From Talinum fruticosum (lineage: Eukaryota > Streptophyta > Magnoliopsida > Caryophyllales > Talinaceae), in assembly GCA_021018815.1 (NCBI GenBank), contig JAITYX010000087.1, positions 1,616,001-1,680,000 on the forward strand: a stretch of DNA of 64,000 nucleotides, written 5' to 3'. This document shows, in pieces, positions 48,455-57,547 of this stretch (positions are counted from its first letter, which is position 1; every line of letters begins with the position of its first letter). Position numbers and translations under genes: made by a program. The notes beneath the pieces are model-generated. The model worked only from the letters and a program-made list of their open reading frames with translations. It was not told where the DNA came from and made no database searches.

Positions 48455-49140
48455 TAAGATATCTGTTTATAAGGAGATATCGTGTCAAGGAATGACCTAG
48501 ATTTAGCTCTCGGCCAGCCGTCCAAAGTAGGGTACAAAATCGGGTAGGATATCGTGAAGATTGAACCGGATAGAACCGGGATAAAACTAAATAAAACAAT
48601 GGTAGGGGCACCGGCCACCAAGGGAAATTCTAGGGTTTTGTGCCCTTTGCGTGGTGCAACAGGATTCTCGGCCAAAACACAACGTTTTGAGTGAAAATTA
48701 CAAGTCGAGGGCACCGGCCATGCTATGCTTTTCAAGGGAATTGTGTGCTCCTAGTCTCGGGCGGACTGTCTTGGAGCCAAAACGCAACACTTTGATGTTC
48801 ATGATCGCCATCTTGAGGTCTTCAGCTCCTTGTCCGATTGGACAAAGTGAAATGGGGTATCTTGAACTTGGAATTTCCCGTATGCAGCATCGAACTCCGT
48901 TGTCTCTGGAGGCTTGGCCCCGACTTCAACCGTCCGAAAGAAAAGGGGATTTTTGGATTGATCCAAGGCAAGAGGTAATTTCTTTGGTGTGCGGGGTTCT
49001 TTGTAGTTTATCGGCTTCCGTCGCACCAATCAAATTCAATCTATGATCCAAGTCCTCAAATAGGACTCGGGATTTCATCATCGGGCCAACAAAATAAAAA
49101 ACAGAGAATGGGATGACACTTTTTAGGTGTCTACAGTAGC

Positions 49141-49887
49141 AGTAAATAGAAGGAAAAAATAGAGATGATGAAACATCAGAATTACAAAAAGCGTAACATG
49201 CAGGCATACCCCTAGAAATGGTTAGAGTCGACGTAGAGGAGTTAAAGGACTTGCCTTTGTTGTTGTTGCGATTGTTATTACTGGTCACGGTTAGTTCCGA
49301 TGATTCCAACCCCTTCCCCAATTAGCGATGGAATCGAAGAAGCACCATCCGTAGTAGTAGTTGGAATAGTGTAATTACGACGTTTCAAAAGCTGAACCTA
49401 CGGCTCATGAACTAGAAGCTTAGTAAAAACAACATCAAATGTCAGTAACCTAAGTAAGTGAGTGAGTATGTCCATAAAGTCGTTATAATCGAATCTAAAG
49501 CATGCACATCTATAAAGTCGTTATAATCGGAATCTAAAGCATGCACATCTATAAAGTCATTCTAATCGGAATCTAAAGCATGCACATCTATAAAGTCGTT
49601 CTAATCGGAATCTAAAGCATGCAACATGTGTTGAATAAGATCCATAGCAGAAAAAGGTGATCGAATTGCAACAAGAGAATTTGCAATTATTTTAACACCA
49701 CATGAGAAGGCCTCCATGGACTAAGTCTCGGGTTTCTCAAGATTCATCGGAAAACGCTTAAGATCCATTGCACCTACCGGACTAGATGAATTGAAACGTG
49801 ACTCGAGTCATTGCCATATAATTAAGGCATGTGGCAAGTCTCGAATCTTAGTGAGATGATCCTTAGAAATTGTAGCAAAAATCCAAA
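49141..49887 (-). pseudogene. Old copia element: middle part of gag
   Basis: Gag sequence between the gypsy and CACTA insertions. On minus from 49888 it reads in shifting frames toward GKGLESSELTVTSNNNRNNNKGKSF (49320-49240), the Asn-rich stretch before the zinc knuckle, which itself lies beyond the gypsy element at 31450-31560. It contains a 39-base tandem repeat, noted separately. Confidence 0.65.
49474..49622 (-). repeat. 39-base tandem repeat in copia gag, about four units
   Basis: Units have the core CATGCACATCTATAAAGTCG followed by TTATAATCGGAATCTAAAG. The 39-base length is 13 codons, so the expansion kept the gag frame. Confidence 0.85.
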
Positions 49888-50399
49888 CCCCACTACTAAA
49901 AATCATCAAATTTCCCACTGTAATTTTCCACTGAAAAATCACGAGTGGAAAATTTTTCACTATTTTTCCACTACTTGATTTTTTTCACCGATTTCCCACC
50001 GTTATATTTTCAATGAAAAATTTCCCACTAAATTCCCTCCGATTTTCCACCACCAAATATTTTACAATTTTAATTTTTATAAAAATTGATTTCCTACTAA
50101 TTTCCCACTAATTTTCCACTAACATTTATTTATTTAAATTTCCCCTTTTTTATTTTAATAGCAGCTCTTTCAACCCAAAATAGTTCACTAGTTAAATTTT
50201 TCGATTCCCACCAAATAAAAATTTTGGTGAAAGTGTCTTAAAAAAAATGAAACCAAATTGAAATTAGCTTAGCGTGTATACTGGTAGGTGGGAAATAACT
50301 AAGCCAAAAGTACTCTCTCTCTCCTCTCACACCCTCTCTCACATACGCCTCTCTGTCCTTCGCACCCCCGTGCTCGAACCCTAGCTCACGCCTAGATCC

Positions 50400-50775
50400 A
50401 AGCCGCTGACCACTCCGCAACCCCGCCGCCGTCTCCGAGAACGCCTCGCCACCGTCACTCTAGTGGTCGACGAGCGACGGCTCTCTAAAGACTCGGAGAC
50501 TTACGCTAGGGATTTTACAAGTGTTTCGATTCCGGGTTTTGGGTTCCACCGTCTCGGCAACCCCACCACCGTCTCCGGGAAGTCTTCGCCACCTTCACTC
50601 CGGTGACCGACGATCGACGGCTCTCCGGGTGTCTCCGAGGAAGACTCGGAGACTTATGCTCGCTGCTTGTAGAAGTTCGGGTGTTTCGGTTCCGGGTTTT
50701 GGGTTCCACCGTTTCCGCAACCCCGCCACCGTCACTCCAGCGGCCTTTTTATGACGGCTCTCTAGGTGTCTCCGA
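50400..50775 (+). repeat. GC-rich tandem repeat in the CACTA leader, unit about 170 bases
   Basis: About two and a half units with GTGTTTCGATTCCGGGTTTT, CCGTCTCCG and GACGGCTCTC words (unit starts near 50521 and 50690). The reading frames through it on both strands (50238-50860) are repetitive and have no known domain. It is probably untranslated leader. Confidence 0.75.
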
Positions 50776-53121
50776 GGTTTTTAAAGCTTTTGCTTCGGTA
50801 AGTTTTGGTATTTCAACCCCTTGTTTCAATTATTTTTTCGAACTTATTGTTCGATTTTAATTTCTATCCTTTCCATTTGAATGTCTCGCATTATTCTTAT
50901 TGTGATTTCTATCCTTTTTTAACGGCTCTCCGAGTGTCTTTCTTCAATTTGTAAGTGTTTCCCTTTAATTAGAGCTCTCTTTCACAAATGATGCTTGGGG
51001 TTCTCTTTATATGCTTCAATCTTGTCTATTACTCTTCGCCTTCTACCCATGTCTAGTCAAGCTTTCTTCATTTCTTGGTTTGCTACGGATTGAGAATGAC
51101 AGGTTGAGTACGAGTAAATTGATTAGTTTTCCGGCTAGCTAGGTCCATATTTAGAACAACCAGATTCTTTTGAGTGAATTGAGATAGAAATATCGTGTAC
51201 AAAGTAAAATACAACAGCAAAGCTTCCAACATTGGAATACGCTGAAACCGACCTGCAATATTTCGAGAGCCTCGGCCTTAGGGGCGTTACATGAAATCCA
51301 ACAAACTTGCCGCTGAAAGCTTCATATAAAGGAACTGTATACATGAAATCCAACAACCAACAGTTATACTTTTGCATTGATTTCTCTTCCAAAAACAAAA
51401 GTATATTGATGTGTTTCTCTCAAACCGACCTCAAGCCATACCCAAAGTCCGCCATGAGAAAATGAATGAAGCTTTTAATTACCATAACAAAAATCATTTA
51501 AACAACATATTTATTGATGGAGAAATCAGGATTCATTACCTTGTAGCATCCTCGGGACCAAGTCTTACAACACTCTTAGCTTTTCATTTATTCTCTCTCT
51601 TCTAACCTATGCATTCAGCAATTTTGACGAAAAAATATATCATCTACTGTCGTAATAGCTCATGTAATAGCTCACTTTTCCTTGTTGATATTGATTTCAA
51701 TAAATAGCTCATTTTGACAGAAAAATATATCCTATATAAAGAACTTACCTACAAAATTCTTTTTAACTTATATACACAAACAGACTGGTAAGTACGAGTA
51801 TAAGATTTAACAAGTAAGCAATAAGGAACAATTAGATATGGTATCTACGGAGCTGCAATAGAAGTTGTGAAAAAGGTGAATAAAGGAGTAGTAACTGAAG
51901 TTAGATACATGTGGCAATACAATCTAAAACTTGTCATGTAACACAAAATTCTATTTTTCTTGATGAAAACTATATGTATGACTTGTTTTCCTTCAGAATC
52001 ATTAATAACGCTAATACAATCTAAAACTTGTCATGTAATAGCTCATATACATGCATTTACACGTTAATGATCAGACATATCCATGTTAGCATCCTGGGAC
52101 CAATAATTTCATTTATATATGCTTTTTTGGGGGGTCATGTAATAGCTCATATACATGCATTTACTTTTTGTGGATTTTTTTTTCTTTGGTAGTCTCGAAC
52201 TTGGTGTAACTAATGTGATTTTGGAAATTTAGGTGTTGGGATTTGGATAGGATAGTATATACCGACGTTATCTTTACATTTACACTCTTTATTGCTTTAG
52301 TTTATAATTTCTTATTTCTCTTAAATAAATCTTGTCAAAAGGGGAATTAAAACTAAAATTATGAATGGCTAAGACAAACTAAGGGTCTCCCACGGACAAC
52401 CTAATGAGATCATGGCTCCCCTCCCCCCACCTTCTTTATGCCAAGAACCATTTAGATTGTTTTAAGTTGTAATGTATGATTGATTGGACTCCGGCATGTG
52501 GCCGTTGAGTTGTAAACTCCGAGCGTGTGGCTCGTCGAGTTATATTCTGATTTTTATGCAGGATTTGAAGGCTTTAAGCCTATGGAATAGTCCATATTAC
52601 GAACGGAACTCTGCCAAAATTGGTAGAAAATTTTTAAACTCCTTTAGGAAACTACCTTTATCACCTTAAGTTAGAATTTGAAAGCCAAACCAGTACTTGA
52701 AAGAGCCTTGGGATAAAAGGGTCAATATTGGGCTGTGTATGTTTTTACAGTTTTATATTTTCATCTTATATTAAAAGGGTCAATGAACAATCTTGTACAT
52801 GTTTTTTAAGTTTACATGTAGTTGAATCTTTTGCATTCTATGTTGTTATGCAAATCATTGCAGGTTTGACATACCGTAAAGTTGGGTGATCTACCGAGGT
52901 CTTAGTTATTCATCAATCAAGCACAGGTAATTTGCATCTTGTTTACTTATATTCTCAACTTTTTCATTGTTAACTTATTAATTTTCTGGTTTTTCCATCT
53001 TGTTTTCCTTTTACTAATATAGGTACTTATGACCTAGTAATTGTATAAATGTTATGATTATCATAGTTGTTTTCTTGGAAAAATATTAACAGACTATTTA
53101 TTTAATTGTATCGCACAGGAT

Positions 53122-53562
53122 ATGGAAATTCCCGAACATCGTAAATGGATGACTAATAGACTAATTTTGGGTCATAAAGGGTGTACTCATGAATTTATTA
53201 GAGGGGTACAAGAGTTTGATGCTTTTGCAAGGCTTCAACCTGTGTATCTAAGGGAGGGTAAATATAGATGTCCTTGTTTTAAGTGTAAGAACAAATATTT
53301 CTTAACCCCGGAAGAGATCAAAGTTCATCTTTATAAGAGGGGTTTCAAACATGAGCATTGGTATTGGACTTCACACGGGAGGTTGAACCTACTAGGGATG
53401 TTAACATGGGACATAGTTCTTCTAATGTACATGTGGACTATAATGATAATGATGTGGTTGATAGATTTCAAACAATGGTCGACGATCTTATGGAATCACG
53501 TTAAGAAGATTGTGAACCTCCAAATCCAAATGCCTAACGGTTTTATGACAAGCTTAATGTAG
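53122..53562 (+). pseudogene. CACTA transposase-associated domain
   Basis: ATG 53122 lies just after an acceptor-like CGCACAG. The protein opens MEIPEHRKWMTNRLILGHKG, then EGKYRCPCFKCKNKYFLTPEEIKVHLYKRGF and HEHWYWTSHG, the zinc-binding N-terminal domain that precedes TNPD-type transposases (CPCFKCKN and the later H residues). After about 53400 the frame changes and the stop at 53562 is premature. It belongs with the transposase remnant that follows. Confidence 0.8.
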
Positions 53563-54135
53563 CTCAACGACCCTTGTGGCCTGGATGTAATACTCATACT
53601 GAGTTGTCCATGGCTCTTAGAATGATGAGTATTAAATCTGATTATAATATGTCTCATACTTGCTTTGATGAAGTAGCTCAACTTATCAAAGAGACATGTC
53701 CCCCAACAACTATGTTCCTTCTAATTTCGCCGAGGCTAAGAAGTTTGTGAAAAAACTAGGTTTAAGTGTTATTAAAATTGATTCTTGTATCAATGGCTGC
53801 ATGATCTATTTTAAGGATTATGAACCTTTGGAGAAATGTAAATTTTGTGATGCACCGAGATGGAAAGAGCAGTAACTCAAGTAAAGGGAATCGAAAAGGA
53901 TTTCTTTTGCAAGGATGCATTATTTTCCTCTCATTCCTAGACTACAAAGATTGTATGCATCTCGGAGTTCTGCTGAACACATGAGGTGGCATCATGTTAG
54001 TCGGAGAGAGGAAGGGGTGATGTGCCACCCATCTGATGGGGAAGCCTGGAAAAATTTGATCAACTCCATTCTACTTTTGCTTCGAGCCTCGTAATGTTAG
54101 ATTGGGATTATGTTCAGATGGTTTTACTCCATTTG
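53540..54135 (+). pseudogene. CACTA TNPD-type transposase remnant
   Basis: In mixed frames: FYDKLNVAQRPLWPGC, THTELSMALRMMSIKSDYNM, DEVAQLIKETCP, and FEPRNVRLGLCSDGFTPF (54081-54135), the last being a hallmark of the family. Many stops and indels break it, and the large catalytic domain expected after FTPF is missing. This copy cannot make a transposase. Confidence 0.75.
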
Positions 54136-54249
54136 GTTAAACTTCTAAGACATATGACATGGTTTTACTCCATTTGCTTCGAGTTCTCTCTTAAGTTGGA
54201 ACACCTTGTATGAATACTCTTATTTCACAATATAATTAAGTACATTGCT

Positions 54250-55370
54250 CCAAGTGGTCTTTCTTATTGATTCATGTTTCACGTAAATACTATTGGTGGG
54301 AGGATTGCTATGAAGTGGGCATTAGAGAAATCTTTGAGGAACGTGGTGCTGAATCGTTAAAGCAAACATTGAAAGAGATTCGAAAAAGCCCGATAAGCAC
54401 CCGACATGGCTTGATGAATCTATTTGGAAGGAGTTATGGGCATATTGGAATTCAGATTCATTCCAAAAAAGAGTATTAGTGCAAAGCTGAATTGCGCGTC
54501 AACAACGGGTGTTGGTTCGTCTGTTCATGCTGGCGGCTCCATTCCGACCAATGTGCATAAGAAGAAAATGGTTAGTATTTATTGTAGTCAATGTGCATAA
54601 AAAGACAATTGTTTGTTTCTTGTATGTCTCTATTTCAATTTGTTCGTTTGCTAATTTATTTTATTGTTTTAGATTGTTCGTTTCCTAATTACTTTGTTAG
54701 ATTGATGCAGGGGAAGAATTAACTGTGAGCAATTTATATATTCGCCTCTATCAAACCAAGGATAGCAAATAGGTCAATGATAAGGCGGCATCAGCTTATG
54801 TAAGCTATGATGTTAAATAAAATTTCTCCGGTTTACTTTATATAACTAACTTGCAAATGAAAATTTGGCTTTAGGGGAAGTATGTGGAAAAGCTCTCCGA
54901 AATCCAAAGTGCTCAATCTACTCAAGCCTCAATTGACGATTCTAGCTCTCCCGCCCCAAGTCAACCATCTTTTGATGACCAAATGAAAATATGGATTGAT
55001 GCAAATGGGTTGTTGAAGCGGGGTCGTGTGTGCGGGTTTGGACAAGAAGGAAACTCTTATGGAAACTCTTCCACCAAAAATCATGGTAAGGCTCCTCTTG
55101 TACGTGATACCATTGTCACATTAGTTGATGAAAACAAACGACAAAAGATTGAACTAGATAACCAAAAGATGGCTTTGGATAGAAGCAAAATTGAAAGTAG
55201 AACAAGCTAGAAGGAAGAAACAATCCAAGAAAGTTCACAAATGTGTGAAGGCTACTGAAAATATGCAGGCCCAAATGTTGGAATGGTACTCGCTTATGAA
55301 GACCATCCATCCTAGCATTCCGGAACCTAGAGTGGTGCTCGGAGTCATCAAATAATAGTGATAATGATGG
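54250..55370 (+). pseudogene. CACTA second protein, Ptta/En-Spm-type
   Basis: The region holds SAKLNCASTTGVGSSVHAGGS, a spacer with intron-like AT-rich DNA (54600-54870), and an exon after the acceptor GGCTTTAG (54867-54874) coding for GKYVEKLSEIQSAQSTQASI, DDQMKIWIDANG, GRVCGFGQEG and a long charged helix (VDENKRQKIELDNQKMALDR). This is the layout of the smaller plant CACTA proteins that bind subterminal repeats. The frame slips at about 55195 and the tail runs to about 55370. Confidence 0.72.
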
Positions 55371-56088
55371 TGAAGGTGATCATTTAAATGATGATGATGT
55401 TAGTTAGGTTGTCACTATCTAACTTTTGGTTCTATTTCACAACTTTTGGTTCTAACATTAGTTATGTATATGCATGGTTGTATATTTTGGTAAAAGTGTT
55501 TGTGGTTAAACTTATGGATGTATATGCATGGATGTTAAACATTATGGGTTGCTTGGCAATATAGTTTGTTAGTTTTGGGTTATTTTTGTTGTATATGTAG
55601 ATATGTACTACTATTATGGAGCAATCCATCGAATTGTTTAATGTTGGACAGAGTTGTGTATAAATTGTTGGTGCTACTATCAAGCAGGTTGTGTGGTTAA
55701 ATTATGCAAAGTTTTCCACTGTTTTAACACTCGAATCTACGGTGGATATTTTCCCACTCGTATGTAAAACAGTGGAAAATTTTCCACTCGAAAATCTTCG
55801 AGTGGGAACTTTCCCACTCGTATTCAAAGCAAGTGGGAACTTTTCCACTCGTGATAAGTTCAGTGGGAAATTGTCCACCATATTATATCTAGTGAAAAAA
55901 TTTTGTGGGAAGGGAAACAGTGGATAAACGGTGGAAAAATTTCCCACTCGCGAAAAAAACAAAGTGGGAAATTGCAATTACCCCCTTCACTTTTACACAC
56001 TCGTCATTCGCAAGTGGAAAAACAAGTGGGAAATATCATTTTTCCACCGAATTTACAATGGAAAATTTGATGATTTTTGGTAGTGCCC

Positions 56089-56819
56089 AAATGAGTTGAT
56101 CCAAACAAAGCCGAAGACTATACGCATGATTAGGTTGTTGCATCCCCGAAGGTAGGGTGACCAAGGGGGTGGTTGAATAACGGACTCGTCCAAAAACCAA
56201 GTAGCTGGTACATCACGAAAAAGAGACGACTTGCGTATTCCAGGACAAAAATCATCAACAGCTTCAAGAACAATACTCACAAAAGTTTTGATGTTTAGAT
56301 TCCATAGGTTAGGGTTAATCGGAGGGAGCCCCTAAGTCACCAATGTGTCCAACAAGTACTTGAGACATCACCATTCAGCCCGAGAGGCAAGGCTAGACAG
56401 TGGAGGAGCATAAAACCCATATTACCCGGAGGGTGGAGCCGTCATCCAGGTAGGTGTCGAGACCGGAGGAGGAGCAAGCAAGGCCCTTCGAATGGACCAC
56501 AGTGGGTGGCAAGTACAACGGCAAGGCCGATAGCTAGGCAGCGGTGGCCGAGGAAGAGAGAGAAGGGAAGAGGGGGACGGGGAGGCTCGCCGGCACCGAC
56601 ACGAGCGATAGCACGGCGTTGGCTGAAGAAGAGGAGGATTTCTGGGAAGGTGAGCCCTAGTTGCGTAAGTGAGCGGAGACCGGAAAATGGAGCCGTGGAC
56701 GGGAAACCTGCTGGGCGGCTATCCGAGTCAGCGCCGAAATTACCAGACCTCCGACGACCGGGTCGGGCCGAGCCGCCGGTTGGGCTTCCATGAAAGGGAG
56801 TTGAGTTTGGTGAGGCCAT
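56089..56819 (-). pseudogene. Old copia element: N-terminal gag
   Basis: On minus, ATG 56819 opens MASPNSTPFHGSPTGG and a Gly/Pro/Arg-rich part with GC-rich codons, then after frame changes VPATWFLDESVIQPPPWSPYLRGCNNLI (about 56215-56135). The frame is cut at 56088 by the CACTA element and resumes at 49887. The very GC-rich first 400 bases differ in composition from the rest of the element. Confidence 0.65.
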
Positions 56820-56895
56820 GGACGAAGCTAGGGCTTCTAAAAATCTTATTTAATTCTTTTTCCTTTTTTCTAATAAATTAGTGACTTTGATACCA

Positions 56896-57547
56896 TGCGA
56901 AGAATTTAGGTTTATGCGAATCACCCAATCTGGGAGCCCTAACTATACCTGGCAACCGGGTCATTCGGTTCGGGTTAGTTCGGTTCGGGTTAATTTCGGG
57001 TTGATCTTGTTCGGTCCGATCGGTTTCGGGTTCGGGTCAACTTCGGTTCGGGTCAACTTCGGGTCGATCTCGTTCGGGTCCGGTTCAGTTTTGGTTCGGG
57101 TCAACTTCGGTTCGGTTCAACTTCGGTCAATCTCATTCGGGTTCGATTCGGGTTAATTTTGGATCGGGTCGTAATCGGGTCACTTTTTGGGTCAAAATCG
57201 ATTCAAAATTGTGCTACTATGGGCACAAAAGTCCATCCTCAAAAAAATTGTGGGTTAGGTCACTTTTATTTGGGTTAAATCGATTCGGGTCCGATTTGGT
57301 TCGGGTCATTTTCGGTTCGGTTCGGTTTCGGTTCGGGTCATTTTGGTTCGAGTCGGAATCGGGTTCATTAGATTTCGGGTCGGTTCGGTTCGAGTCGATT
57401 CATTTCGGTTTTCGGGTCAAAATCGGTTCAACTGTTTCGGATGTCGGTTCGGTTTGGGTTTCGGGTCGTTCGGGTTGACCCATTCGGTTTGGATCAGTAG
57501 TAATTATACAATCAAAATTACATCATTAGCCCTTGTCCTCTATTAGT
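56896..57547 (-). repeat. 5' LTR of the old copia element, split by an array element
   Basis: Left part 56896-56947 (TGCGAAGAATTTAGG...CTAACTATA) and right part 57501-57547 (TAATTATACAATC...CTCTATTAG) line up with the 3' LTR at 25375-25483. The primer-binding site TGGTATCAAAGTC lies next to it on minus (56895-56883). Confidence 0.78.
56948..57500. mobile_element. CGGTTCGGG-array element inserted in the copia LTR
   Basis: Begins CCTGGCAACCGGGTCATTCGG and is filled with about 50 copies of (C/T)GGTTCGGGT- and GGGTCAAC-type words; ends ...GGTTTGGATCAGTAG. Flanks TAACTATA (56940-56947) and TAATTATA (57501-57508) match in 7 of 8 bases and look like an 8-bp hAT duplication, though the same bases are also partly LTR sequence. 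Open frames here (Phe/Gly/Ser/Val-rich) are repeat artefacts. Confidence 0.6.

Larger units (their letters stand above)
31621..49135 (-). mobile_element. Gag-only Ty3/gypsy retrotransposon, split by a Sirevirus
   Basis: Two LTRs of about 1.9 kb frame a short internal region (33506-36247) on the minus strand. Flanks GTAGT (31616-31620) and GTAGC (49136-49140) form a near-exact 5-bp duplication, and both lie in the copia gag frame, which resumes across the element. The internal part codes only for gag; no protease, RT, RNase H or integrase is present. It is thus of the non-autonomous TR-GAG kind and would need enzymes from a relative. Without the Sirevirus and its duplication the element is about 6.6 kb. 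A third, diverged LTR of the same family is at 62399-64000. Confidence 0.88.
36248..49135 (-). repeat. 5' LTR of the gypsy element, interrupted at 37515/48460
   Basis: Left part 36248-37515, right part 48460-49135, together about 1.94 kb. Tips read TATAGGAACC (first G changed to A) and GGTGTCTACA. The palindrome TGGCCGGCGCCGGCCA recurs at 36635-36650. The break is the Sirevirus, with TAAGA on both sides. Compared with the 3' LTR there are many point differences, so the element is not young. Confidence 0.85.
49891..56085 (+). mobile_element. CACTA transposon, complete ends (6.2 kb)
   Basis: Left end CACTACTAAAAATCATC and right end (reverse) CACTACCAAAAATCATC give inverted repeats of about 26 bases with two mismatches. 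CCC is duplicated at 49888-49890 and 56086-56088, the 3-bp rule of CACTA elements. Both ends carry many copies of TTTCCCACT/GTGGAAAA subterminal motifs (49915-50115 and 55715-56050). Inside, on plus, are transposase pieces in the order transposase-associated domain, TNPD-type, and Ptta-type. The element sits in the gag gene of the old copia element. Coding parts are decayed but the ends are well kept. Confidence 0.92.
25375..57547 (-). mobile_element. Old short-LTR Ty1/copia element, expanded by nested insertions
   Basis: All internal coding pieces read on the minus strand in the order gag, zinc knuckle, protease, RT, RNase H, from 56819 down to 25484. The LTRs are only about 105-110 bases. 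A primer-binding site TGGTATCAAAGTC (initiator-Met tRNA type) adjoins the right LTR at 56895-56883, and a purine tract (GATTGAGGGG on minus) adjoins the left LTR. The flanks AGGCG (25370-25374) and AGACA (57548-57552) could be a target duplication altered by two G-to-A changes. Removing the foreign inserts leaves roughly 4 kb. Interruptions are at 26585 to about 30434, 31621-49135, 49891-56085 and 56948-57500. The integrase core is missing. It is dead and the oldest layer of the nest. Confidence 0.85.

Noticed and set aside
49474..49622. Regular repeats that could suggest a CRISPR array
   Set aside because: Units are directly adjacent without unique spacers, and the setting is a plant retrotransposon gag.
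50238..50860. Possible gene with Arg/Pro/Ser-rich frames
   Set aside because: It lies on a tandem repeat in the CACTA leader; frames are repetitive and carry no recognisable domain.
56442..56881. Plus-strand frames 56506-56793 and 56669-56881
   Set aside because: Antisense to the N-terminal gag of the old copia element, which has the proper position after the primer-binding site.
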